Made by a program: the position numbers and the translations under genes
Part shown: positions 1 through 7,148 of the stretch, one piece after another
Numbering within the stretch: the stretch's first letter is position 1
Layout of the letters: every line of letters starts with the position of its first letter
Origin: a virus
Length of the DNA: 22,458 nt
Direction: 5' to 3' (one strand)
IMG/VR virus record: IMGVR_UViG_3300042691_020188
Span: 1 to 22,458 of that record
The notes under the pieces: model-generated
Seen by the model: only the letters and a program-made list of their open reading frames with translations
What the model was told of the DNA's origin: nothing
Databases searched by the model: none

Positions 1-719
1 TCGATCTGTCGAGCGGCTACACGGTCAACGACGTTTCCATGACGGCAAAGACCATCACGCTCAACACGTTTTTCGGATTCGTTTACGGATTCACGGACGT
101 CGAGCGCAGCAAGTCGTCCATCATGCTGAACGAGTTGTTCATCCAGCCAGCATTGCAGGCACTTGGCAACAAGGTGTTCGGTGATCTCTGGAACTTGGTC
201 ACGGCAGCAAACTTCGCACAAACCGCGCTCAACACGACCGCCGGCGATTTTGATCGCTCGGATTTGGCCGACTTGAGCGCAACGCTCACGGGTGACCTGA
301 AGGCGCCTAAACAAAACCGTTCGGTTGTTCTCAACCCGACCTACTACGCGTCTTTGGTGAAGTCCCTTAACAGCGCTGAAATCCCCGGGATCACCGCGGA
401 CAAGGCCGAGGGCGTTGTTCCTCGCGTTGCAGGGTTCGACGTTTACCAGACGGACCTCGCAGACGCTAACGGGACCGAGTATCTCCAGGGCTTTGCTTTC
501 CAAAAAGCATCCCTGTTGATGGCTGGCCGTTCGGTCGACTCCACCGGCGCCGCTGCGGCTGGCGTTGAAGTGGCCGACGTTGTGATTCCTGACCTCGGAC
601 TGCCCGTGCAGTTCCGCAAATGGTACGACCCAGACCTCGGGGTGCTCAAGTATTCCTGCGGCATCCTGTACGGGATGAGCGTTGGGCAGAACTTCGGCGT
701 TCGTATCATCAACGACTAA
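1..719 (+). CDS. Major capsid protein (5' truncated)
   Basis: The reading frame is already open at base 3 (DLSSGYTVNDVS...) and runs to a TAA at 717-719, so the N-terminus lies outside the window and the ATG at 39 is probably internal. About 238 residues are visible. The text has the feel of an HK97-fold coat protein: a helix-rich segment (SIMLNELFIQPALQAL), a segment reading VVLNPTYYASLVKSL, a loop with GFDVYQTDL, and a C-terminal stretch with FRKWYDPDLGVLKYSCGILYGM typical of subunits that end with a beta-rich axial domain. Its position before head-tail joining genes and directly before a strong terminator fits the most abundant virion protein. The fold is inferred from pattern and synteny. 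A different capsid lineage (for example P22-like) remains possible. Confidence 0.8.
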   Translation, partial: DLSSGYTVNDVSMTAKTITLNTFFGFVYGFTDVERSKSSIMLNELFIQPALQALGNKVFGDLWNLVTAANFAQTALNTTAGDFDRSDLADLSATLTGDLKAPKQNRSVVLNPTYYASLVKSLNSAEIPGITADKAEGVVPRVAGFDVYQTDLADANGTEYLQGFAFQKASLLMAGRSVDSTGAAAAGVEVADVVIPDLGLPVQFRKWYDPDLGVLKYSCGILYGMSVGQNFGVRIIND

Positions 720-733
720 TTCAACCCGCTTGG

Positions 734-762
734 GCCGCCCCTCTAAAACGGGGGCGGCTTTT
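734..762 (+). terminator. Intrinsic terminator after the capsid gene
   Basis: GCCGCCCC at 734-741 and GGGGCGGC at 751-758 form a perfect 8-bp GC stem with a 9-base loop, followed directly by TTTT (759-762) and more T-rich sequence. It begins 15 bases after the capsid stop codon, where it would limit read-through from capsid mRNA into the tail genes. This is the only textbook intrinsic terminator I see in the window. Confidence 0.85.
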
Positions 763-780
763 GGCTTTCCAGAGATCACC

Positions 781-1014
781 ATGACCAAAATCGCTTTTGT
801 GACGCGCCGTCTGACCGGAGCAAAGCCTGAGATCCTTTTTTCATCCGACAAATCCGCCGAGGCCGTCGAGTTTTACCGCGCATTTAAAGGCACCGGAGAA
901 ATTTCACTTTTCGTCCACCCTACGCCTGAGCGGACCAAAAAACTCAAGTCCGAGCCGGTGGCGGCGGAACTCATTCAAGACGCACCCAAACGAGGCCGCA
1001 AAGCTGTCCTGTGA
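781..1014 (+). CDS. Hypothetical protein between capsid and head-tail genes
   Basis: This 77-residue basic protein begins at the ATG at 781; the same frame extends upstream through the capsid terminator, so earlier starts are unlikely. A weak purine stretch (AGAGAT) lies about 7 bases before the start. The sequence MTKIAFVTRRLTGAKPEILF looks like two beta strands, and the lysine-rich C-terminus ends in KRGRKAVL. No family is recognised. Its stop overlaps the GTG start of the next gene by four bases (GTGA), so the two are probably translated together. Position suggests a minor head or head-tail accessory role, which is inference only. Confidence 0.6.
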   Translation: MTKIAFVTRRLTGAKPEILFSSDKSAEAVEFYRAFKGTGEISLFVHPTPERTKKLKSEPVAAELIQDAPKRGRKAVL

Positions 1015-1310
1015 CGTTTCACGCCATCAACGCAGAGGCCGCGCGCAAGTCGATTGACTTTATGGGGCAACCCTTTGTTTACAAGGGGACGACCTATAAA
1101 GGAATCATCAACGAGTTGACCGCGGACGGGGAATTGCAAATTGGCGGAAATCGCGACACTTTTGCCGCGTCGGTTTACGTCCGCAAAAACTCGTTTCCCG
1201 TCCCGATGATTGGCGACCGGATTACGGTCTCGGGTGTGGATCGCTACATCGCATCCATCGCATCGGATCCAATTTCGTACACTCTCACGCTCGAGGACAC
1301 CACCCAATGA
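1011..1310 (+). CDS. Putative head-tail joining protein
   Basis: This 99-residue protein starts at GTG 1011 inside a GTGA overlap with the preceding stop. It is mostly predicted beta strand: FVYKGTTYKGIINELTADGELQIGG, then a turn, then VPMIGDRITVSGVDRYIASIASDPISYTLTLED. Small beta-barrel proteins of this length, with a GDxItV element near the middle and located just after the capsid gene, are typical head-tail stopper or joining proteins (lambda gpFII / SPP1 gp16 type role). The assignment rests on length, strand pattern and synteny, since no diagnostic motif exists. It overlaps the next gene by ATGA. Confidence 0.5.
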   Translation: MTFHAINAEAARKSIDFMGQPFVYKGTTYKGIINELTADGELQIGGNRDTFAASVYVRKNSFPVPMIGDRITVSGVDRYIASIASDPISYTLTLEDTTQ

Positions 1311-1690
1311 TCGACCTCCCCTTGTGTCAGGCTATCCGCGAGACGCTCAGTCCTGATTTCCCTGGCGTCTTCATCGGGGTGCCGCATGAGCCGGCGTCGG
1401 TTACGATTCCAGCGTGCATCCTCAACCTAAGCGGCGACGCGGTGGTCGGGGGACCGTTGGTTCGGGGGTCCCTCGAGGTGACCGTGATGACGAGCTGCAA
1501 CGAGTATTCGACCGACCAGCACGCGCAGCTAGTTAAAGACGTCGCGGAGGCCGTGCGGGATGTCGTGGTCGAGTCTGAAGTGGTTCAGCTTTACGGGGTG
1601 GTGCCTACTTCCACGAAATCTGAAACTGACGGGAATCATTTTCAAACAATTCTTACCTTCATCGTCGGCTACGGTCCGACAGAAAGTTGA
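1307..1690 (+). CDS. Putative tail terminator / tail completion protein
   Basis: This 127-residue protein starts at ATG 1307 within an ATGA overlap. It begins with a helix (LPLCQAIRETLSP), then shows strands around ACILNLSGDAVVGGPLVRGSLEVTVMTSC, a second helix with acidic residues (HAQLVKDVAEAVRDVVV) and a final strand (FQTILTFIVGYGP). This alpha-beta-alpha-beta arrangement and the length match tail-terminator proteins of long-tailed phages (lambda gpU type), which cap the tube and join it to the head. It lies between the joining protein and the tube-like genes, where such a gene is expected. It could instead be a neck protein. Confidence 0.5.
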   Translation: MIDLPLCQAIRETLSPDFPGVFIGVPHEPASVTIPACILNLSGDAVVGGPLVRGSLEVTVMTSCNEYSTDQHAQLVKDVAEAVRDVVVESEVVQLYGVVPTSTKSETDGNHFQTILTFIVGYGPTES

Positions 1691-1706
1691 CACCATAAAA
1701 AACTGT

Positions 1707-2018
1707 ATGCCTGCTTCATTTGGAATCACCGACCAATTCGGAGGAACCGCGCCATCTGGCGGATGGGTTCAATCAACGGAATCAACCGAAACTTGCGAAG
1801 TGGCAACAATTCGCAACGAAGCCGGCGCAACTATTGCAGCGCAGGCAAAGGGCGTCGCAACAAAAGTCGTCGTGATCAAGTCCAAGGGCGACGTTTCCGT
1901 GACCGCCCCCAGCACGGGCAACGTGGGATCCGGTAAAGTAACAAGCTCGAAAATCACGGAATCAAACGACGATTTTTCCAGCGCGGAAGTCACGTTCACA
2001 TCTTACTCCACAATTTAA
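1707..2018 (+). CDS. Tail tube-like structural protein, copy 1
   Basis: The 103-residue protein starts at ATG 1707 (MPASFGITDQFG); the open frame extends upstream inside the previous gene but that part is a shadow. No Shine-Dalgarno sequence is visible; TTGACACC lies 20 bases before the ATG. The protein is Ser/Thr/Val-rich and looks all-beta. Its C-terminal half (SGKVTSSKITESNDDFSSAEVTF) aligns by eye with that of the next gene (SGKVVVTSVKKSQSNEDFEKYEY), so the two look like tandem paralogues. Position before the tail chaperone pair and tape measure suggests a tail tube subunit or tube-associated protein, but at about 100 residues it is short for a major tail protein. Confidence 0.6.
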   Translation: MPASFGITDQFGGTAPSGGWVQSTESTETCEVATIRNEAGATIAAQAKGVATKVVVIKSKGDVSVTAPSTGNVGSGKVTSSKITESNDDFSSAEVTFTSYSTI

Positions 2019-2020
2019 TT

Positions 2021-2335
2021 ATGCCATCCGCAAACGGTTTTGGAATTACTCTGGTGGCCGACACTTTGGCTGAGAGCGTCGACGTTTCCTTTGAGACGGA
2101 CGTTAAGGTGCTGATCGACAAGAGCGGCGAATTCAGCCAGGCGCAGGTTTATGACGTGACCGGCACCTTTTCTGTTAAGGGCAGCGGCACAACCGCAATT
2201 GCAGTCGGATCCGCGTCGGGCGCCCCTTCCAATCTATCTGGCAAGGTGGTTGTGACGAGCGTTAAGAAGTCTCAAAGCAACGAAGACTTTGAAAAATACG
2301 AGTACAGCGGGACCTGCTACTTAAGCGCCAGCTAA
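2021..2335 (+). CDS. Tail tube-like structural protein, copy 2
   Basis: This 104-residue protein follows the previous stop after two bases, starting at ATG 2021 (MPSANGFGITLVADTL) with no recognisable ribosome binding site. It is beta-rich and shares with its neighbour a central GxxS/T-rich stretch and the C-terminal motif SGKV...SN-(D/E)-DF near residues 74-92. The pair may be heteromeric or one may have replaced the other's role. A tail tube function is inferred from location. The ends of the two genes are not similar enough to call the duplication recent. Confidence 0.6.
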   Translation: MPSANGFGITLVADTLAESVDVSFETDVKVLIDKSGEFSQAQVYDVTGTFSVKGSGTTAIAVGSASGAPSNLSGKVVVTSVKKSQSNEDFEKYEYSGTCYLSAS

Positions 2336-2367
2336 TCACCCCGGCGGGGATACGCACGAGATCACAA

Positions 2368-2820
2368 ATGAAAATCGGACAGACCATCGACTTCATTAGG
2401 GACAACGAAAACCCAGTGAAGTCAAAGAACACCAGGACAATTGCGGCGGCGCTTTCATGCGGCTGCAAATTTGCGGAACGCTCGTTCCTTGACACCATCG
2501 AGCAGACCGATGCCGGTCCCAAACGGACAGTCACTTGGAACATGGACGGCGACCAGAAAGCCGTTTTTCGCCCAAACTTCCAAGAGGAGGCGCTTACCTT
2601 TACCGAGGTCCGCAAACGATACGAAGATTTACAGTGGTGCGAGGCAAATCCCGACCATCCGATTTCGTACCTTCGCGCGTTCAACGACAACTTGAACCGA
2701 CTCACGGATTTTGTGAAGCAAAGCAAACCGCTCGCGCTAATCCGGCGGGGAAACCGGATGGTCCTCATCCCTCAGGACTGCGACCAGGCTAAGAAGGAAA
2801 AGTTTCTCGCAATGCTATGA
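2368..2820 (+). CDS. Hypothetical tail-region protein
   Basis: A 150-residue protein from ATG 2368. It is mostly helical in its second half (EVRKRYEDLQWCEANPDHPISYLRAFNDNLNRL) and contains four cysteines (CGCKF near residues 31-33, then C91 and C138 approximately) without a recognisable metal site. No family is recognised. It sits between the tube-like genes and the chaperone G homologue and overlaps the latter by ATGA at 2817-2820. A structural or assembly role is the obvious guess but nothing in the protein proves it. Confidence 0.65.
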   Translation: MKIGQTIDFIRDNENPVKSKNTRTIAAALSCGCKFAERSFLDTIEQTDAGPKRTVTWNMDGDQKAVFRPNFQEEALTFTEVRKRYEDLQWCEANPDHPISYLRAFNDNLNRLTDFVKQSKPLALIRRGNRMVLIPQDCDQAKKEKFLAML

Positions 2821-3215
2821 ACCGCCCCAAAGAAAACGAAGCAGCATTTTCAGAAGGCGAGCAACAGGTCGGCAAACTGCGGCTCAGACCGTTCACCATC
2901 GGCACGCTTTCCATCTGTCGGCAATTAAAGCTCACGATGTTTATCGGATCCGAGGAGGGGACACCGGAGCTAGACCAGCAGCGGCAAATAATGGCATTTG
3001 CTTGGGCACAGTCCGCGCCCCTCGGGGAGGTGCTCCGATGCATCCGCACGGGCAAATGGGTGGAGGCCGTCGAGGAGTTTGAATTCACGATTGAACCCAG
3101 TCAGATCAATGAAATCGTTTCAGAGATCAACCGCATCTCACAGTCGGTCAAAGCGGCGGCGGTCGAAGTGGAGGAGAAGCCGGGGCACGGCACGGAGAAC
3201 GCGCCCCCAAACTGA
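2817..3215 (+). CDS. Tail assembly chaperone, short form (gpG-like)
   Basis: A 132-residue protein from ATG 2817 (ATGA overlap), ending at TGA 3213-3215. It has the size and layout of lambda gpG-type chaperones: an N-terminal segment with LRLRPFTIGTLSICRQL, a helical core and an acidic, low-complexity C-terminus (VEVEEKPGHGTENAPPN). These chaperones bind the tape measure protein during tail assembly and are absent from the virion. The last sense codons form the slippery heptamer C CCA AAC right before the stop, and the -1 frame continues as a conserved-looking protein to 3439. Identification rests on position two genes before the tape measure together with the frameshift signal. Confidence 0.75.
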   Translation: MNRPKENEAAFSEGEQQVGKLRLRPFTIGTLSICRQLKLTMFIGSEEGTPELDQQRQIMAFAWAQSAPLGEVLRCIRTGKWVEAVEEFEFTIEPSQINEIVSEINRISQSVKAAAVEVEEKPGHGTENAPPN

Positions 3216-3439
3216 TCAAGCCAGAGTATACGGCGGCGTTGACCTTTACTCTGGCGAAAGAAACCGGATGGACCGAAAACTTTATCCTTTGGCAACTGCC
3301 GATGAGTCGAGCGCTTCAGTATTACCACGCCGCACTCTGGAGCAACGGCGCTTGGACCGTTCCTCCGCGGGAAGCGCCCCGGGCGGAGTTGGAACAGCTT
3401 TTTCAGGCCTTTGACAACCTGAGCGACAACGATGATTAA
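2817..3439 (+). CDS. Tail assembly chaperone, frameshifted long form (gpGT-like)
   Basis: A -1 slip at 3206-3212 would join the 132 residues of the short form to about 75 residues read in the -1 frame (LIKPEYTAALTFTLAKETGWTENF... to TAA 3437-3439), giving a product of about 207 residues. The downstream part has no ATG; the first alternative start in that frame is TTG 3239, which lies inside the stimulatory stem, so independent initiation looks less likely than frameshifting. The T-like part contains FILWQLPMSRALQYYHAAL, a helical motif reminiscent of T domains that contact the tail tube protein. In lambda a few percent of ribosomes shift, and the G:GT ratio matters for tail assembly. Confidence 0.72.
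3206..3255 (+). promoter_or_regulatory. Programmed -1 ribosomal frameshift signal
   Basis: The heptamer CCCAAAC at 3206-3212 reads C CCA AAC in the upstream frame and fits the X XXY YYZ rule; the zero-frame TGA follows at once. After a 7-base spacer (3213-3219), GCCAGAGTA at 3220-3228 pairs perfectly with TACTCTGGC at 3247-3255 to give a 9-bp stem with an 18-base loop. Slippery site, spacer length, stem and an open -1 frame are all present, as in the G-GT switch known from lambda-like phages. Heptamer identity differs from lambda GGGAAAG. Confidence 0.8.
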
Positions 3440-4127
3440 GACCACCGTCAAAATGTCGCGTTTCTTTGACGCGCTGGATGCCTACAGCCAAGGATCCAAA
3501 AAGAGCTGGGAAACACTGTTTTTGAAGCAATGCGAGCAGATTGGGAAGCAGATTATAAAGGTGACTCCACCAATGCAGGCCAATAGACTCGGCAAAGATT
3601 CTTTTGCGACAGCAAAGAAGCGGGGACAGGCTGCGGTTCAGTCGGACATTCTTCGGGTTTTCAGTCCGTTCAATGAAAACTTTGCATCGCGCTTTCACGG
3701 GAAAGCTGTCGTCAAATTTGAGTGGGACATGGAGCGGATCCACATGCAAAATCGCGTTCGAGGTCGTGTAAAGGGGAAGGTTCGCGACATTCCAGCGGAG
3801 CAAGACATTTTGACCGCCTACATCAAGCGAAAAAAGAAAATGGTTGGGTATTTAGCATCGGGCTGGAATTCTTTAATAGGAAAAGCAAAAGTCACCGGCA
3901 TTCCAAACTGGATCAAAGACAAAAACGCAGGGGGTGCGGCGCAGATTGTCGCAAGTGACCGCATTTTAAAATTCTTAGCAACCAACAGCGCCCGATTTGC
4001 GTCCAACCTTCGCGGCATTGAGCGCTACATGCAAATTGCGGTTGATCAGCAGGCAATTAACCTTTGGAAGCAGGTGCGGCGAAATCAAGAAAGACTTCAG
4101 GCGCGGATGACAGCCAGGACAAAATAG
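3432..4127 (+). CDS. Hypothetical tail-region protein upstream of the tape measure
   Basis: A 231-residue, strongly basic protein from ATG 3432, overlapping the chaperone long form by eight bases. It contains helical segments (SWETLFLKQCEQIGKQIIKVTPP; SGWNSLIGKAKVTGIPNWI) and a basic C-terminal helix (LWKQVRRNQERLQARMTARTK). The phrase IKVTPPMQAN...A near the N-terminus is reminiscent of minor tail or HK97 gp10-like proteins, but its location after the chaperones is unusual for that family. Two bases separate it from the tape measure start. Function is not assigned beyond a probable tail role. Confidence 0.65.
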   Translation: MIKTTVKMSRFFDALDAYSQGSKKSWETLFLKQCEQIGKQIIKVTPPMQANRLGKDSFATAKKRGQAAVQSDILRVFSPFNENFASRFHGKAVVKFEWDMERIHMQNRVRGRVKGKVRDIPAEQDILTAYIKRKKKMVGYLASGWNSLIGKAKVTGIPNWIKDKNAGGAAQIVASDRILKFLATNSARFASNLRGIERYMQIAVDQQAINLWKQVRRNQERLQARMTARTK

Positions 4128-4128
4128 T

Positions 4129-5694
4129 ATGGCAATCCAAGTAGGTTTTGAAATCGACGTTGCAGGATTCAAACGCGGAATCGATCAGGTGCGGTCCGCG
4201 TCAGCAACTTTGCAGACTGGAATCGGCACGGCAATTAAAGGCGCCGCGGCGGCGTTTGCAGCAGGGTCTGCGGTCATTGTAGCGGCAGCGCATGGAATGT
4301 ACGACGCAATGAGCCAGGGCGGCGAATTGGTCGACCTTAGCGAACGCACCGGGCTTGCAATCGACAAGCTAATGGAATTGCAGTTTGCTTTCGACCAAGC
4401 TGGGATCGGGGCGGCGGAAGTCGGACCACTGGTCAACAAAGTGCAAAACGCCATTGCCGACGCAGCGGCAGGATCTGCGGCGGGGCAAAAGGTATTTGCT
4501 GACCTCGGGCTTTCCCTTGAGGAGCTGGGGACGATGGATGCGGCGGCGCAGATGGAAGCCATCGGGCAGGCAATTGCAGGCATCGAGGACCCCATTCGAC
4601 GGACACAGGCATCGATGGACATTTTCGGGAAGTCGGGCGGCAAAATGCTGGCGCTATTTGCAGCCGGAGGATCCGCTGAAGCCAAGGACGCACTTGGCAA
4701 GCAAGCCGAAGTCATGGCGAAAAACGCCGCCTATTTTGATTCGATTACCGACAAGCTCGGGACGGCGGCAATCAAGATCCGCGGACTTTTCATCGGCATG
4801 GCTGCGGAGCTTGTGCCGGATTTGCTCGATGCGGCAAACAGGTTGAACGCACTTGATTTTACCGACATTGGAAAATCAGTCGGATCCGCCGTGGCAACAA
4901 TTGTGGATTTATTCACAAGCGGAATGATTAGTGATGCTTTTTACATCGGATTGAAAATTGCGATTATGAAAATGATCAATTTATTTGTGCAGACTTTTGT
5001 AAACGCCGTCGCAATCATAGAAACTCCGCTTGTTGCGCTTTTTGCTTTTATTGTAAGCGCACTTGAAGACCCTTTGAAAATGGCGTTCAACAAAGCGGGA
5101 GCGGTGCTTTTAGAGGCAGCAGGCAAAACACTTGAAATGATTGGCGCTGGATTGCAAAAGTTTTCATCAACGCGAGAGCTTGGCAAATCAGTCACACAGA
5201 CAGGACTGGACACGCAATGGAAAGCGATCGACATGGAAACCGCAGCGGAAAACATCCAGGGCAATATGGGTGGATTTAGCGGCATCATGGAAAAAGCAAA
5301 ATCCGATGCGATTGAAATTGTCGGGATGATGTTTGAGGAGACACAAGGCATTGATTTGTTCAGCGACAAAACGAAAGCCGAACTTGAAGACCTGAAAACA
5401 ATTTGGCAGCAATCCCAGTCGTCCGCTCAATCGGCAAAAGACAAACTTGCGCCTGCTGAACCAAGAAAAGGAACCGGCGACGGATTGACTGTTGTCCCGC
5501 CAGCAGGCCGGGGGCAATCGTTTGAAGCAATTACCTCCTCAATGGCACGCATCGGCGGCGGCGGATTGACCGCGGGAATGTCGTTCACAGTGTCGCCAAT
5601 GGTGGACCAGCAAAAGGTCACTAACGGGCTTTTAAAGCAACAGAACGAGCTAATGCTCAGACAAGGACCAACCTCGGGCGTGATGCTCGCCTAA
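4129..5694 (+). CDS. Tail tape measure protein
   Basis: A 521-residue protein from ATG 4129 with no visible SD sequence. It is Ala/Gly/helix-rich, with an N-terminal opening typical of tape measures (VGFEIDVAGFKRGIDQVRSA), a small-residue hydrophobic stretch around residues 33-55, and a long hydrophobic region around 271-316 that could insert in the host membrane during DNA passage. The C-terminal part is Gln/Ser-rich and low in hydrophobicity. It directly follows the chaperone genes, as tape measures do. At roughly 0.15 nm per residue a fully extended helix would correspond to a tail near 78 nm, a rather short tail if the protein is not processed. Confidence 0.88.
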   Translation: MAIQVGFEIDVAGFKRGIDQVRSASATLQTGIGTAIKGAAAAFAAGSAVIVAAAHGMYDAMSQGGELVDLSERTGLAIDKLMELQFAFDQAGIGAAEVGPLVNKVQNAIADAAAGSAAGQKVFADLGLSLEELGTMDAAAQMEAIGQAIAGIEDPIRRTQASMDIFGKSGGKMLALFAAGGSAEAKDALGKQAEVMAKNAAYFDSITDKLGTAAIKIRGLFIGMAAELVPDLLDAANRLNALDFTDIGKSVGSAVATIVDLFTSGMISDAFYIGLKIAIMKMINLFVQTFVNAVAIIETPLVALFAFIVSALEDPLKMAFNKAGAVLLEAAGKTLEMIGAGLQKFSSTRELGKSVTQTGLDTQWKAIDMETAAENIQGNMGGFSGIMEKAKSDAIEIVGMMFEETQGIDLFSDKTKAELEDLKTIWQQSQSSAQSAKDKLAPAEPRKGTGDGLTVVPPAGRGQSFEAITSSMARIGGGGLTAGMSFTVSPMVDQQKVTNGLLKQQNELMLRQGPTSGVMLA

Positions 5695-5697
5695 TTT

Positions 5698-6408
5698 ATG
5701 CCAGCAACACTCGTTAAAACGGAAATCGTCTACAACACCAGGGACAATTCAAAAACAACGACCGAAACCTACGAATCGTTCGACGGGTACGGAACCGAGG
5801 TTGACGGCAAAGCCAACCGAAAATTTAGTCACGAGGGCGGTGTCTACCGATACTCAGGGGACACCATTGAATATTTTGAGGGGACCGGGCAAACCTCGGG
5901 CGGCGGCGGCGGCGGCGGGGACATTTATTCCGTGGACATTTCTACCGGCACAGAGCCGATTGAAACGCATCCAAGGTTTGCTTCAATTTCGCAAGACTTT
6001 TGGAGATATTGGGAAATCTGGAAATCAGATAAAACAAACGATTTGCTAAAAGCGTCAAACTTAACCGGAGATTACACAAGCAAAGTTACAAAAGGATATT
6101 GGGATCCGTTCAAATTTGACGTGGCGCCAATTTCTCAACTTGTTTTTCTTTGGCAACGTGGCACGCGAGAATATTTAGTGCCGAAGGTCGTTTCTCGGCA
6201 TCAAACTTCAGGCTCCCCGTCAAATCTTTCAAAAGTAGGAAAAATCGACACCCCTCCGTATACAGCAGGAATTAGCCGTGAATGGTTATTTAGCGGCGCA
6301 TCCTCGCGATACAACGTGGCCACAGGGACCTTCGAAACAACCTACGAATGGTTGGCCGCTGGACCTAAAGGGTGGGAGGATTACATCTACGGAGCGGGAT
6401 CTGGATAA
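5698..6408 (+). CDS. Distal tail / baseplate candidate with polyglycine linker
   Basis: A 236-residue protein from ATG 5698, three bases after the tape measure stop. A run of seven to eight glycines near residues 68-75 separates an N-terminal part (about 65 residues, rich in Thr, Tyr and charged residues) from a larger aromatic-rich part (FWRYWEIWKSD; YWDPFKFDVAP; EWLFSGASS). No family is recognised. The position after the tape measure is that of distal tail proteins. Its TAA overlaps the next ATG (TAATG), suggesting reinitiation. Confidence 0.6.
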   Translation: MPATLVKTEIVYNTRDNSKTTTETYESFDGYGTEVDGKANRKFSHEGGVYRYSGDTIEYFEGTGQTSGGGGGGGDIYSVDISTGTEPIETHPRFASISQDFWRYWEIWKSDKTNDLLKASNLTGDYTSKVTKGYWDPFKFDVAPISQLVFLWQRGTREYLVPKVVSRHQTSGSPSNLSKVGKIDTPPYTAGISREWLFSGASSRYNVATGTFETTYEWLAAGPKGWEDYIYGAGSG

Positions 6409-7148
6409 TGATACCAAAATTCTATTCAGGCCAACCTGTACGCGCTAGCGACTTAAATGCGCTCGCCGAAGAGATCCGCAAAAACGAGATCACCAAGTTC
6501 AACGGCGGCACGTTTCAGCGGAACACGGGGGGCACATCTTTAACGGTCAACGCAGGCGGCGGCGGCGGCGGGGGCGGAGCAGATGCGTCTTACCACCCAT
6601 TTCAAATCATCGACGGATACCCTGTCGAGCAGGGCGGGGTCGTTATTCGGGTTAGCGGCAACAGTTGGTTAACCAACATTGAGACCGGCGAAAAGATCAC
6701 CATCGTGGGGCTTGGAGCCGCGCCAGGATCGCCGCAGGATAACGCGAACGACCAAGGGCAATTCCCGTTACCGGCAATTGGGGAATACATCTGGCTGACC
6801 GTTGAATGCCAAGGGCTCAACATCATCGGCGCGACCATTGAATACGGCGCAGTCGGAGCGGCGCCCAATTGGGCAGACTTTCCCAAGCCGGTCGAATTCG
6901 GGGAAGGGTCGACAATTAAATATGCCGGGTATACTCGGGTTGCAATAGCCCAGGTCCACGCGGAGAATTCCGACTACGTGACCGGGATAAGCTACACAAC
7001 CGAGACCGGAGAGGTGCGCGTCGTGCGACAACTGGTTACGACGCACCTGGGGATTCAGTGGGGCATCGTTGAATCGACCGTGGCGCCTTTGCTGGTTCCG
7101 TATCACGCATCGCCGCAGATCGCTGCACCGCCGCCACCTGAACCGTGA
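6408..7148 (+). CDS. Tail-associated structural protein with polyglycine linker
   Basis: A 246-residue protein. I place the start at ATG 6408 in the TAATG junction rather than at an in-frame ATG at 6372 inside the previous gene. The start MIPKFYSGQPVRASDLNAL is a familiar opening of phage tail and fibre proteins (F..GQ.v.AsdLN.l), which supports this choice. A run of eight glycines lies near residues 51-58, followed by a beta-rich domain and a proline-rich end (PPPPEP). It overlaps the next gene by GTGA. It is likely a virion component near the tail tip. Confidence 0.65.
   Translation: MIPKFYSGQPVRASDLNALAEEIRKNEITKFNGGTFQRNTGGTSLTVNAGGGGGGGGADASYHPFQIIDGYPVEQGGVVIRVSGNSWLTNIETGEKITIVGLGAAPGSPQDNANDQGQFPLPAIGEYIWLTVECQGLNIIGATIEYGAVGAAPNWADFPKPVEFGEGSTIKYAGYTRVAIAQVHAENSDYVTGISYTTETGEVRVVRQLVTTHLGIQWGIVESTVAPLLVPYHASPQIAAPPPPEP

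Noticed and set aside
2336-2367. CCCC-GGC-GGGG as a terminator after the second tube-like gene
   Set aside because: Stem of four base pairs with a three-base loop and no T-tract; too weak.
3239-3439. Independent start at TTG 3239 for the T-like tail chaperone
   Set aside because: The in-frame sequence upstream is coding-like back to the slippery site, TTG lies inside the stem, and no SD is present; frameshifting explains it better.
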